Shown here piece by piece: positions 35,333 through 46,400 of a stretch of DNA of 64,000 nucleotides. Position numbers and translations under genes: made by a program. Each line of letters starts with the position of its first letter. Within the stretch, counting starts at the first letter, position 1. Below the pieces are notes generated by a model, which was not told the origin of the DNA, made no database searches, and saw only the letters and a list, made by a program, of their open reading frames with translations. Origin of the DNA: Posidonia oceanica (taxonomy: Eukaryota > Streptophyta > Magnoliopsida > Alismatales > Posidoniaceae); assembly GCA_037176725.1 (NCBI GenBank), contig JAZBRS010000049.1:19300001-19364000 (forward strand), in the 5' to 3' direction.

Positions 35333-36115
35333 GCCCTTGTGCGACCATCATGTGGTCTTCTTTCAAATTGAGCTGTACATTTCTGGCCTGCCGCAGGCAT
35401 TGTACTTATCAAGATCATATCAATGGAAACTGTTTCTGCTTTCTGCTTGCACATCAAGACTCTTTGCTGCATTGCATATCATCATCATCATTATCTTGGG
35501 CCCTCTAATCAGACTTGCAGACATCCCAGCGCGGTGAAGTCCTCAGCACCCAATCCGGAGCCCAGAGCATCTGCAGGCCCGCGACATCAAGCTCCGTCAT
35601 CCGGCATCCCCAGCAGGTCATCCCCGGCTGGACCGCTGTCCTCTGCGGGCTGGCACCCCAAACTGCCCGGCGAAAGGTCCGTCAACCTGTCATCCTCCTC
35701 AGCTGTTCATCCTCAGTTGGGTCCCTTGCGGGCTGGCACCCCAAACTGCTCGGCGAAAGGTCCGTCAACCTATCATCCATCCACTCGCTCATCTATCTTT
35801 GCATCCTGATGTCAGGGGCGCATCGGCCATCCCCTGGTATCATCCTGATACCAGGGGCATCTTTTGGCCGCCCTGTGGTATCATCCCCAGCTGATTATCC
35901 CCAGCTGAGTCCTCTTCTCGGCTGGTCATCCCCAGTCGAGTCCCCAGTTGGTCGCCCCCAGCTGGATCATTATCCCTTGCAGGCTAGCACCCCAAACTGC
36001 TCGGCGAAAGGTCCGTCAACCTGACACTCTTCTCGGCTGGTCATCCCCAGTCGAGTCCCCAGTTGGTCGCCCCCAGCTGGATCATTATCCCTTGCGGGCT
36101 AGCACCCCAAACTGC
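35333..36115 (+). repeat. 3' noncoding repeats of element 3, cut by element 4
   Basis: No gene. It contains three to four copies of the GGCTGGCACCCCAAACTGC / GGCGAAAGGTCCGTCAACCT repeat, CAGCTGA-rich spacers, and a perfect 11 bp stem-loop (35831-35841 with 35847-35857). The last copy stops at CCCCAAACTGC (36115). In element 4 the same repeat runs on as TCGGCG, so the sequence was split here. ACTGC (36111-36115) is the expected 5 bp target duplication. Confidence 0.8.
35831..35857 (+). repeat. Perfect 11 bp stem-loop, element 3
   Basis: Arms CCCCTGGTATC and GATACCAGGGG are separated by 5 bases. The same hairpin occurs in element 4 (55486-55512), and a variant with a compensatory change occurs at 55994-56020. 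Confidence 0.9.
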
Positions 36116-37649
36116 TGTTGACACCCCATCTTGGCAGGCCTGGACCCTTGGAGCCCTCTGGTTGATTGCTGGATCAAACCCCAACCAAACCCTAACCCTA
36201 ACCCTCCTCTCAACCCTTCAAAATCAGCCCATTTTGACCTAAACCTTTACCCCCCTTCCCAACCTCAAAACCTAACCAAAATTCATAGGAAAACCCACCA
36301 CTATCCACTCAACAAACCTACCCAAAAACCTAGGATTTTCCAAGCCTGACCCATTCCCAAAAACCCTAGAAAACTTAGGTGAAACTACCCTTTTTCTACA
36401 CCTTGAAACCCCTCCAAAACCTCTTTAGAATCAAACCAAAATTTCAGACCCAAGACTTCAAAACCTAGACTACCCACCCACCAATTTTCACTCCATTCCA
36501 AGACCATTAGGACCCTCTTTCACCCAAATTATCCTTTTCTCTCTCCGGGATTATCATTTTCTCTCTCCTCTCTCTCTCCTAATTATCATCCCTCTTTTCA
36601 TCCCTTTCTTGTCCTTTTTCTGGTCTGGCTGTGGGCCCCCTCTGTGCTTCTACCCTTTCTCTATCCTATCCCTATTTTTACTTTATTTTTTAACACTTTT
36701 TCTGAATTTTAAAAAATCATTTCCCTCCAACTCATCTCTTTCCCTTTTATTCCTCCCTTTTTCCATTTTCTTCCTCCTTCTCTTTTCCTTTTCTCCCTTT
36801 TGCAAAATCCACAAAAACCCATAGAAATCTGTAAAATCTCAAAACATAAAACAAACAAATCAGTACCCTAAGAAAAACAATTAAAAAATGTTAAACAAGC
36901 AATTAACAACTTAAACTTAATTTAAGCAAGCTAAAAAGAAAACTAAACATGCAAACTAAAAAATGCAAAACAAATCAAAAGAAAACACTGAAAAATAAAG
37001 GAAAAAACTAAAATGAGATCTAAACCTAGCAAAAGTAAAAAACCCACTAAAAGAATTAAAAAACAAACCCTAAAAAGGAGAATTAAAAATCAAACATTAA
37101 AACAAATAATTAAAGAAGGCAAAGGACTTAACCTAGTAAACATAAGAAAAACAAGTTAGAAGCTTAATTAAAAAAAAAAGAGAAAAGAAAAACACATCTG
37201 AAAAGCTTAAAAACACCCTATCAAACCAGAAAAATCCAACTAAAAACTTCAAGAAAAATCCTTAAATAAAAATCAAGACATAACTTAAAAGACTTAAGAA
37301 AGAAAAACCCTAAGAAGACTACAACTTTAAAATCCAAAACCAACCCTAAAATAATACAAAATAAATCCTGAAAAATCCTAATCAATACCCTAAGTGTCCA
37401 ACAAAAGAAATAAAATTTTTAAAATAATTTAAAAAGGGATTAACAAACATTTAAACAAGTGAAAACCAATTAAAAACAAAACCAAAACCCTAAAACCCTA
37501 ATCAAGCCCAAAACACATTAATCAACTCAAAATAACCATTAAAAATCTTAATTAAAATCCTAACCTACAGCAAAACTCTTCTAATATTTTTACTTATTTT
37601 TAGTTTATTTTTACCTATTTTGTTTCCCCATTCTACCCTCTCTTTCTTT

Positions 37650-37686
37650 CCTCCTTCTTTCTTTCTTTCTTTCTTTCTTTCCTTAC
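37650..37686 (+). repeat. TTTC microsatellite in the element 4 5' LTR
   Basis: A run of CTTT/TTTC units; the same run is present in the 3' LTR at about 60151-60187. Useful as a polymorphic marker of the LTR pair, since the two copies appear the same length. Confidence 0.85.
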
Positions 37687-38022
37687 TGGGCTCAATCCGG
37701 CCCATTTCTTCTTTTCTTTCTTTTTCATTCTTTTTCTTAGCCCGCAGCAGTCCGGCCCACGCTTCGTCTCCTCCTTCTTCTTCCCCGCGCTTCCACTGGT
37801 TTCCTTCTTCCCGCGAGCTGCTGCCAACAGTCCTCCCTCTCCTTTTTAAATTTCAAGCTCCCTCTCCATCAGATCATGCAACAGCAGCCCGCCGCTCTCT
37901 CGTCTCTCAGCGCCTTTTCCGGAGGCTTTGAATGCCGGTCGACTCGCCGACATCCATCGCGTCTGCTGCAGTGCCGCCGATGAGTTTGAATTCAGCAGCG
38001 CGCCAGCAGCAGCTCCTCCTGA

Positions 38023-38028
38023 TATAAG
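38023..38028 (+). promoter_or_regulatory. Candidate TATA box in the element 4 5' LTR
   Basis: TATAAG lies between a CAGCAGC/CTCCTCC stretch and a GAGAGCGAGCAAGAGAG stretch that resembles plant 5' leaders. Element 3 has ATAAAAAG at the equivalent site. A transcription start about 30 bases downstream (near 38055) is expected if it is used. No RNA evidence is available. Confidence 0.45.
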
Positions 38029-40728
38029 CTTCCCGTCCTTCCTTCAGTGGAAGAGAGATAGACCTTCAATTGGCAGTGAGAGCGAGCAAGAGAGAGCAAC
38101 GAGAGACCACCAGCAAACCAGAGACCAAAATCCGATTTTTCTTTCCTTTCTGTGCGATCTTCCTTCTCCCCTAATCCTCTTCCAATTCCGGAGTGAAAAG
38201 AGAGAAGAAAAGAGAGTGTTTGTGAGTTCTGGGCATCCCGGAGAGAAGCCCTCATCAGAGCCCGATCCCTCCATCCAGTCTTCTTCTTTTCTTCTCTGAA
38301 AATATCAGCAGAGCATCCTTCTTTCTTTTCCAATCCCCCAACACCACTCCAAGCCTCCACACTTCTCCCCTTTGCTCCCCCAAGATCACCCAAAACCCAG
38401 CCATTTCCCAGCCTCATTCTCCGGCCATTCCACCCACTGAAACCACCTAAAACCACCCGGAAACACCCCGATCACCAGACCTGCAACCCAGCTCCTTTCT
38501 TTCACAATTCCCATCATTCTAGCCCACCCCCTTCTCCCAAATTCTACCCAGAAGTTCACCACACATCCACCTTTCCAAAGCCCCGGCCATCAGACCTTCT
38601 CGTCCACCACAGACCTTAAAACCCACTACAAACACTTGGCCTTGCTTCTGTCAGAAATCAACCCGGACCTCCATTCCCTATCTACTCACACTAGAACCCA
38701 TTCCAAAGCATCCGAACTCCATCACCAGCGTCCCAGCAATCTCCCAGAGCGCTCTATCCAAGCCGACGAGCAGCAACACCCCTCCCCGACCTCCGGCAGC
38801 AACCTGTGAACCCAAATCAGTCGAACCATCACCCGAGCTGCGAAGCTTCCGTCTGACTATCTGGGAAGCATCGGAGGAACATTCAGAAGCCGCTCCAACC
38901 TTCGCGAGCGACGGACGACGCCCGCTGTGACCGAACGACCTCCGCCGACCGGCTCTGGAACCACTGACGTCGGGGGAACAACTCAGACGCGGAAAGAGGT
39001 AAATTTTGCTTCCATTAGCTTCCTTTTCTTTTCCTCTCGCTTCCCCGCCCTTTAGACTAGCTTTTCCGGCCCTCCTGCTCCGTTTCCGCTCGCCGGTCCG
39101 GTCATCTTCTCCGGCAACGTCCTCCGGTCTGCACGGCGCTCCAGCCAGCGGAACGCCATCCCGGTGATCCCCGGAGCTCCGCACGGACGTCAGGAGTCTC
39201 CTCCGGTCTTCAGAGCGCAGCTTCGCTGCGTCGAACGACCGGACCGAGCTTCAGACCTTCTGTAGAGCTCCGGCGAACGCTCCGGCACGTTCCAGACAGC
39301 GTCGTCCTCCACCGATTGCCGCCCTGTCTCCGCCAACTCCGGGAGCACCTCCTCCGTTCGACTGCGCATCCTCAGCCCCCCCCTGTCGACGGCATGAGCG
39401 CTGGAAGTTTCGTGCTACAGTGCTCGTCGCCGTCGACGATCGGCACTGTGTCTTTATTTTTCAGTTTATATAGTTTTAGGGTAAATATTGCATGTCTGTC
39501 CTAAGTTTCCTCTTTTTTGCATTCCAGTCCTTATTTCATTTATTCTGATTAGTTCTTAATTAAATACTTTGCTAAATTGCGCGATCTGTTTATGTTTTTC
39601 AATATTTGCAAGTAGATCCTTTTACTGTGCTGTGCTGCTTTAATATTTTGTAGTTTAGTCCTCCTGTTCTCAGTTTTTGCACTTAGGTCCTGCATTTAAT
39701 CAGTTCATTTATTTACTCGTATTTACCATACTGCATTGCATCCTGGCCCCCTGCATTTTTCTATTTTTGCATTTAAGTCCATGCACTGTAGAAACTTAGG
39801 TTCTGATTTTTATTTTTGGTTGATGCATTGCATTTTAGCCCCTCTGCTTTATCATATTTACAGTTAGGTCCATTTTAAATGGACAGTAACTGTGCTGCAT
39901 GCATTTTAACTTACTGAATTGCATTTTTAACCCTGTATTTTCCAAAAATTGCACTGTGGTCCTGTCATTTAATTTTCAGAGCATATTTTCCATACTAAAT
40001 TGCATTTTCAGCCCCTGCATGATTTGAAAATCACACCTAGGTCCCTGCATGTTTTAAAAAACCATGTGAAAAGACCATTTTGCCCCTAGGTTGCATTTTA
40101 GCCCCTATGCCTACCAAATTTCGTACAGACCTTCCACTAGTACCCCCAGACTCCCCAGGACCTTGTTTTCTGGAAAATTTGCATTTTAAACCCTAGATTT
40201 TTTTCAAAATTGCACTCTGACCCCTTTTGGTTTCAAAATCTCTTTTAAAGCATACCTTCTTTTCAAAACACCCTTCTGAGCCTAGTTTTTTTTGCCAAAT
40301 AGACCCTTGGCTTCCCCTGTTTTCAAAGTCTTCTCCTATGGAACCCTGTTTTCTGGAAAATTTGCACTTTTAGCCCCTCTTCTTTTTCAAAATGCTTTCT
40401 GAACTCCTGGTTTTTCTCAAATTACTTCTCTTTGCTTTTCTTGCTTTTGCATGCATCCTGCACTCATTTAGTCTTGCATTTTAGCATCTTCTTGCACACA
40501 CTAAGCACTTTTAGCTCCCCTTCACCTGGGAGGACCTTTTACACACCCCTAGGACCTCCTGAACACCTAGATCTGTTCTTCTCCCCTGTTCTGGCCCTTC
40601 TGCCTTGGAGCTGCGATATCTTCCAATCCGGCCGTTGGATCTTCTCAAATGAGCTGCCCAGGCGACCGCAGCGAAGCGCTCTTCAGCATAGACCAGATAG
40701 ATTTCAGATCAGGCTCCCGGATTTCTTG

Positions 40729-41563
40729 GTATGTCCTCCTGAACCCCTGCATTGCATTCATTTGCATGGCATTTGCACAGTTTTCCTCGTTTTTGCTTTC
40801 TGTCTCTTTGAGCATGTAGAATAGGACTTCCCCTTTCTGCCTGTACCTCCCAATCTCCGTTTCGCGTATTCCTGTGTGTTTTGCGTTGTGTTTTCCCTGG
40901 ATTTACCCCTTAATGTGACTTTCTTCCCCTCTTTCCACGATCCGATCGCATCGCGAGCTTTGGGCAGCATGCGAGACACATCGTGGAATGGTCTAGTGGG
41001 AAACAGCCGCAAAAAGGTGGTAATCCCTCCATTTGCCCCTTCTCCCCTCAGAAGGTCTTCACACCTACTCTGAGTGGTCTTAAACAGCGTTTGTTCTCAT
41101 ACACACGTTGTCTTGCCTCCCCTTTGCCCCCTTTTAATCTCTCTCCGCATCCTCGCATTTGCATGGCTTTTTCGAGGATTTTGCTTCGCTGTTTTGGCAC
41201 CGTTTCGCGTGCCCGCCCTCGTTTTCGCTCCGTTTTGCGTACCCACCTGTTTTCTTGTCTCGTTTTGCGCACTGTCTTGCCTTCTCGTTCGCTTTGCGTG
41301 CCGGTTTTATTCTTTCGCCCCGTTTTGCGTACCTTTCTGTTTTCTCGTCTCGTTTCGCGTGGTTTCCTGTTTTCTTGTCTCGTTTTGTGTGTCGCCTCGC
41401 TTTCTCGCTTGTTTTGCGCGCTGTTTTTTGCTCTTTTGCATCGTTCTGCGTGCGTTGCTCGTTTCTCGCCTCGTTTTGCGTGTTTGCGCCGTTTTCCCTT
41501 GCATGTCGATTGCATTGCATGGTTTTCTCGCTGTTTCGTTTCCTCGCTTGCATTTGCATATAG
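40729..41563 (+). other. Candidate intron in the leader (U5) of element 4
   Basis: A GTATGT donor at 40729 follows a well-conserved 120-base block (TTCCAATCCGGCCGTTGGAT onward). A pyrimidine-rich stretch ending TTTGCATATAG at 41563 precedes another conserved block (GATGCTTACTGCCTGGAG). Elements 2 (GTAAGT 14492 to AG 15891) and 3 (GTATGT 23761 to AG 24678) keep both ends, while the interior differs in repeats and length (835, 918 and 1400 bases). Conserved ends around a variable interior suggest splicing. Unproven. Confidence 0.4.
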
Positions 41564-42128
41564 GGCTGTGATGCTTACTGCCTGGAGTTCTCACGAGCTA
41601 GGTCACGCCTGGTTCGGAACACAGACAGCGCAGCTGAGCACTTAGAGAGCACGTTTACTTCCCTGCCTTGCATTTTCCCACTTAGAGCACTCCTCGAGCA
41701 TTCATAGGCACATAGGCATTCAATCCTGCATCTTTCTGCGTATGCGAGCGTAAGCCTAGAAAGACCGATTTTCGGGCGTGTCGGGGGTGCCTAATACCTT
41801 CCCCGCACGTAACAGGAGTCCTTACCCTGTCTTTTGGCCCGCAATGACCGTACCGCCCTTATCCTAGGTTAGAGTCATCTCATTTGCATTTCTTTGCATT
41901 TGTTTCCCTTTGCATCGCTTTGCTTTGCATTTATCACTCGGTTTTGCGCGTTAATTCACGCATTACCCCGGTTTTCCTCGTCTTCCGTTAATAGACGTGG
42001 TGGCGACTCTGATTTGTCTTATCTTTTCCTTTTTCTCCTCGATTTTAAGTGTTTTTCGAGTTGAGCCTCTTCCTCGGATCTCAATCGCCGCTAAATAGCG
42101 AGCCTGGTTCCGATCGGGATCGCTACAG

Positions 42129-42146
42129 TGGCGACTCTGCTGGGGA
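42129..42146 (+). other. Primer-binding site of element 4 (tRNA-Arg)
   Basis: TGGCGACTCTGCTGGGGA, one base after the LTR end CTACA. It matches the tRNA-Arg 3' end as in element 3, with one C/T difference that would still pair as G-U. Confidence 0.85.
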
Positions 42147-43455
42147 TGATCTAGACTCCGGCTTTCGTTCCCGGCTTTTCGCTCGCTTGTTTTGCAGTTT
42201 TGTCTGCCTCGTGTGCCTTCTTTGCCTGTTTTGCTCGCCTTTCTGTGCAAACCCCCTAGCAAGTCGCTTCGTGGCTACTTTGCTTGGGTTTTGCACCTCT
42301 TTCGCCTCGGTTTGCGCTTTCTTTTACCTGGCTTCGCTTATTTGCTTGTTTATTTACTTATTGTCTTGCTTATACTCCTATTTCTTTTATAGTCTGCTTA
42401 CTTTTACCTTGTTTTGCCTCACTTGCTTATTATTACTTTAATTCTTGCACATTGCATGTCTACATACTTTGTTTGGCTAAAATACATGCTTTTTGGATGT
42501 TGAATGCTTCTTTTACACTCTTGCTATGTCACTACACACACACATACTATGCCTACGTGCCTTTTGACTTGATGAATGCTTCTTTTTCACCATCATGTTC
42601 ACAAACACTCGCACATGCCATGAACGTGCCTTTTGTTGTGTTGTATGATGGTTGCTTGCCATTTTGACTGATTTTCTTCCCTTTCGCACATGCCATGCTT
42701 AGGATAGTAGAGACCTGTCTGCTTCCCCCATGGTTAACTAAAAAATGCAAGTAAAAAGAACTTCTAGGGGCAACTAGAGACTACAAACAATCCTTCACTC
42801 CCTTTGGTTAATAAAATGTGCAAGATAAAAAACTCTAATCATTTGCATAAGCATCATATAGGGCATGCATTCTTCTCCTCTGAGTCCACCTACTAGTCTG
42901 CGAAGGACGATTCCGGCCTCTTGTTCCACTGCTTTGGGCGTGGCATAAGTTGGTCGGTCCGTCCCCTCCTTGTCCGGGGGTCGTGTCGGTGTTAGTAGAG
43001 GGTACCACCCACGCTTTGGCGGGGTAGAGGCCACCAACGCACCACCCTGTCATTACCTGAGCTTTGAGCCAGGAGTTAGGCAGGGGACCTACTTTTTCTG
43101 ACCTGAGTCGGTGACCCGTACATCCAGGGATACCCGGAGTAGACAACCTTACTAGGACACACTAGTTAGGTGAGGGGGGCATACTAGAAAGCATGCATAT
43201 CATTCACGCCACTTAACTAACTCATTTGCATTCATCCTCTAGTTTCTAACCCTAATTTCCTTCGTTGTGTCAGCGTGATCGGTAAGCGAGTTACCTTTGC
43301 CAGAGCTTGAGTACCGACCCTCGTTGACCCCCTTTTGCGACTTAGTTCGCGACCATTCCCCTTCCGAGCTATCCGCACTTGCGACGATAGCTCCTCTTAG
43401 GAAGCATCGCTTGAATACACGTCGCAGCCCAGTTCTCACGCGCTCTAGGTCAGCA
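42147..43455 (+). other. Leader of element 4 between primer site and gag
   Basis: No convincing ORF; short hydrophobic frames follow CTTGC/TTTGC repeats. A block at 42890-43150 is nearly the same as in element 3 and recognisable in element 2 (GGGGGTCGTGTCGGTGTTAG, GAGGCCACCAACGCACCACC). Unlike pea Ogre, there is no ORF upstream of gag. Confidence 0.6.
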
Positions 43456-46400
43456 ATGGCCCAGTACGTTAGTGAGCCTTCTTTTACTCCTGTCACGGAG
43501 GGTGTTTCCGTTCTGGCCCCCCCGGTTGCTCTTTCTGTCCCACTTGTTCCCCCTCCGACGCCAGGGTTTCCTCCTCTGACGTCTCTAGGTTCTCAGTACA
43601 CCCCGGGACAGTGGCAAGCCTCCCTTCCTCCGGATCCGGTCGCCGAATCTATCTTGACGGCCGTTACTCGCGCTCCGGAGACGCCACTGCCCCCTCCGTC
43701 CCAGGGATACGTCGCTTTCGACATCCCTTCCACCGCTGCTGCGACCTTCTCTGTAGAATCCTTCCCTCCCGGGCAGTCTGTGTCCGTGCCACTTGTTTCT
43801 CAGCCTCCGCCGGCACTGCACTTCAGCGTCCCCACTGGCGAGACGCCCGAGGCGCAGTACCAGCATCTGATGGAGCTCGCCTAGAGACTGCAGGGCATGG
43901 CTCTATCAGTTCGTCCTCCTTCTGTCCCTGTCGTTCCTGAGGTTCTTCCGAGGCCAGTTCCCGCATTCCTTGCATCAACCTCTACACCTCCGCCTCGACC
44001 ATCGTCGCAACTGCTCACGGTTCCGACGATGGGGGCTCGTTTGCCGCCTCCTCCTGCACAACACTTGGCACAGCATGCTCCACTTTCTTCTGGTGGTCAA
44101 CCCTTCGGGTCGGCTGGAGCCCAGTACCTCACTGGCTCGCTGTCTGGCACCCCGCCTGCACAGCAACTGGTGCTCCGCCATCCTACCCCTGTCTCAGCAC
44201 AGCATGGCATTTATTCTTCTCCTCTCCCTCGAGTCCAGCATCCTGCATACACTCCTGCATACACCATCCCCCAGCACGGATACGCCGGCCATCCCGTTGC
44301 TCCACCAGGCGACGCTATGGTAGATCCGGAGGAGCACTTAGGTGCGACCCATTCGGCGTATGTGCTCGCTACCCCTGCTGATCCCTCTCCTACAGCAGCA
44401 ATCCCAGACCCCATCAATAACCGGATGGACGTCTTGGAGAAAGCACTACGACTAGTGCAGGGTACTGAGCACCAGACCTACCAGTTCCGGGACCTCTGTT
44501 GCTTTCCAGAGGCGGTACTCCCTCCGAAGTTCAAAATCCCGGACTTCGAGAAGTATAATGGTAGGGGCTGCCTTGTAGCACACCTGAAGGCGTATTGCGG
44601 TGATCTCGCTCAGCTTCAGGCTGACGAGAGGTTGCTGATCCGCTTGTTCCAGAAGAGTTTGACCGGGCCGGCGCTCAAGTGGTTCACGTCACTCGATATG
44701 TCAGCCATCAAGACTTGGAACGACCTCAGTCAGGCGTTCCTGGAACAATACTCCTTCAATCTCGATCTTGTCCCAAAGAGGGCGGACTTGATCGCCATCA
44801 AGCAGAACTCTGGCGAGCCGTTCGGGGAGTACGTCGGCCGCTGGCGCGCCCTTGCCTCTCAGGTTCGAGATAGACCCTCTGACGAGGAGTCTATCGAGAT
44901 CGTTATCAAAGGGGCGCAGCCGTCTCTCGGAGCTCTGCTTAGCATTCAACCAGTCACTACTTTTGCGGCACTCATCAGAGCTGGAGCGCGCGTGGAGAGT
45001 TCTTTGCGGAGTGGCAACTTCCCAGCTCTCTCGGCGTTCGCTAAGCAGGCAGTGATAAGCAGCAACAGTGCCAACAGCAGCACCCCCAACAACAACAACA
45101 GCGGCAGCAACAACAACCGCCCGAAGAGGAAGGACTCGCCGAAACCCGCTGTTGCGTTCGTCGATGCTCCTGCTGTGCCTGTTCGCTTGCCGTCGCGGCC
45201 TGCCCCAGCTCAGGTGGTGTACGCTCCTGCACCTAGGAATCCACACACACCGCACATCACAACCACCGCTAGACCGGTCTATCCTGCCGCACCGGTTCAG
45301 CAAGGCCCGTACCCGAGGCAAAGAAGACCACCCACTGAGAGGCGGAATTTCACCCCACTGGTGGAACCACTCACGGTCATCTTGCCGAAGGTGGCATCGC
45401 TCCTGAAGTTCCCGGAGGTTCGTCCGCCGCCAAGCCCTCTGCCGCATTGGTTTAGGCCGGACCTCTTCTGCAATTTCCATCGAAGCGTCGGGCATTCGAC
45501 GGATAATTGCTTCTCCCTGCGGAACGCAATTCAGGACCTGATCGAATCGGGAACGATTGTGATCGACACGCACGAGGCGCCCACTCAAGCACGCACTCAT
45601 GCATCTGCATCTCCAGCTGTTCCCCCGCATTCTGGCATCGTCCGCCAACCTTTACCGGAGCACTCTCATCCGGGAAGGGCGGGAACCTCAGGCGTCCACT
45701 CTGTTTTTCCTTCTGGGCCCGCTACCTCTGTAGTGGACCCTTCTGATCTTATCTCTGACCTCTCTGAGCCTTTCCCAGTCAGTCTCTATTTGGCGGCAGT
45801 TGCCGGCTCCGAGTCGGGAATCCATTTGATCCGACCGCGTGCCAGGCCGGAGCGCCCTCGCGCGTCTCCCACCGTGCTCCCTCAGGCTCAATCTCCCGTA
45901 CACCTTTTAGCCAGAGCCCAGCCTAGTTCTCCCATTCACCTTCTAGGGCGACCTCAACCACACCTTCTAGGCAGACCTCAACCTGTCCCAACTTTCCCAC
46001 CCCAACAACCATATCCCTTAGACAGACCTCAGTATCCTGTAGGTCCCCCTGTAACCCCTCCTGTGCTCGCAGCACATGCTCCAGTCGTCATTAACTTGAC
46101 CATGGACACCCATCGCGTCCCTTACAGCTACGCCACAGAAATGTGCGCGGAAGTAACGCGATCGGGGAGGATTTACAGGCCCCCAGCACCAGCAACTAGG
46201 CCAACTCATCCTAGACCTGTTATACCCTCACCCTCAGGCCAACCCTTAGCAGATCCACCCCCAGATCAGCCCGTAGTTAGCCAAATCCCTACCCAGCCTG
46301 TAGTAACCCAGCTTCCTTCCACTATCCCTTTAGAACCTGCTAGAACCACTCCTCCAGCTGCTAGAAGAGACCAACCAAGAGCAGACTTAACCTCTCAGCT

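Larger units (their letters stand above)
19163..36115 (+). mobile_element. Element 3: Tat/Ogre-type LTR retrotransposon with internal deletion, interrupted by element 4
   Basis: 5' LTR, tRNA-Arg primer site, leader, gag-protease, linker, integrase remnant, extra ORF and part of the 3' noncoding repeats are all in order. RT and both RNase H domains are missing through a deletion of about 2.7 kb near 31746. It is a close relative of element 4 across the proteins and LTR, but more mutated. It ends at 36115, within a repeat that in element 4 continues as GGCTGGCACCCCAAACTGCTCGG, so element 4 inserted here. Its 3' LTR should lie outside the window. Confidence 0.9.
36116..42127 (+). repeat. 5' LTR of element 4
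   Basis: 6012 bp, from TGTTGACACCCC to GGGATCGCTACA. In order: a short AACCCTAACCCTAACCC stretch (about 36186), a CT-rich zone, an A-rich zone (36780-37560), a TTTC microsatellite (about 37656-37685), a GC-richer zone with the candidate TATA at 38023, a GAGAG-rich leader-like stretch, GC-rich CCGG-rich sequence to about 39440, a T-rich TTGCATTTT zone (39480-40500), 30 bp TTTTGCGTGC repeats (41200-41490), and GGTGCCTAATACCTTCCCC near 41786. I see no gene in it. If transcription starts near 38055, U3 is about 1.9 kb and R plus U5 about 4.1 kb. Confidence 0.92.

Noticed and set aside
36186..36206. Telomere-like CCCTAACCCTAACCCT
   Set aside because: Only two to three units, not the plant CCCTAAA type, and present at the same place in several LTRs. 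It is part of the LTR, not a telomere.
36116..42127. The LTR at 36116 taken as the 3' LTR of element 3 (tandem LTR-internal-LTR-internal-LTR array)
   Set aside because: No polypurine tract precedes 36116, the element 3 sequence stops in the middle of a repeat, and this LTR is nearly identical to 58617 but clearly diverged from 19163. A nested insertion explains all three facts.
44701..45648. Long antisense ORFs over gag (also 27827-28429, 29915-30448, 46789-47391 and 31913-32401)
   Set aside because: They mirror the codon structure of the sense polyprotein, occur at the same places in both copies, and match no known protein I recognise.
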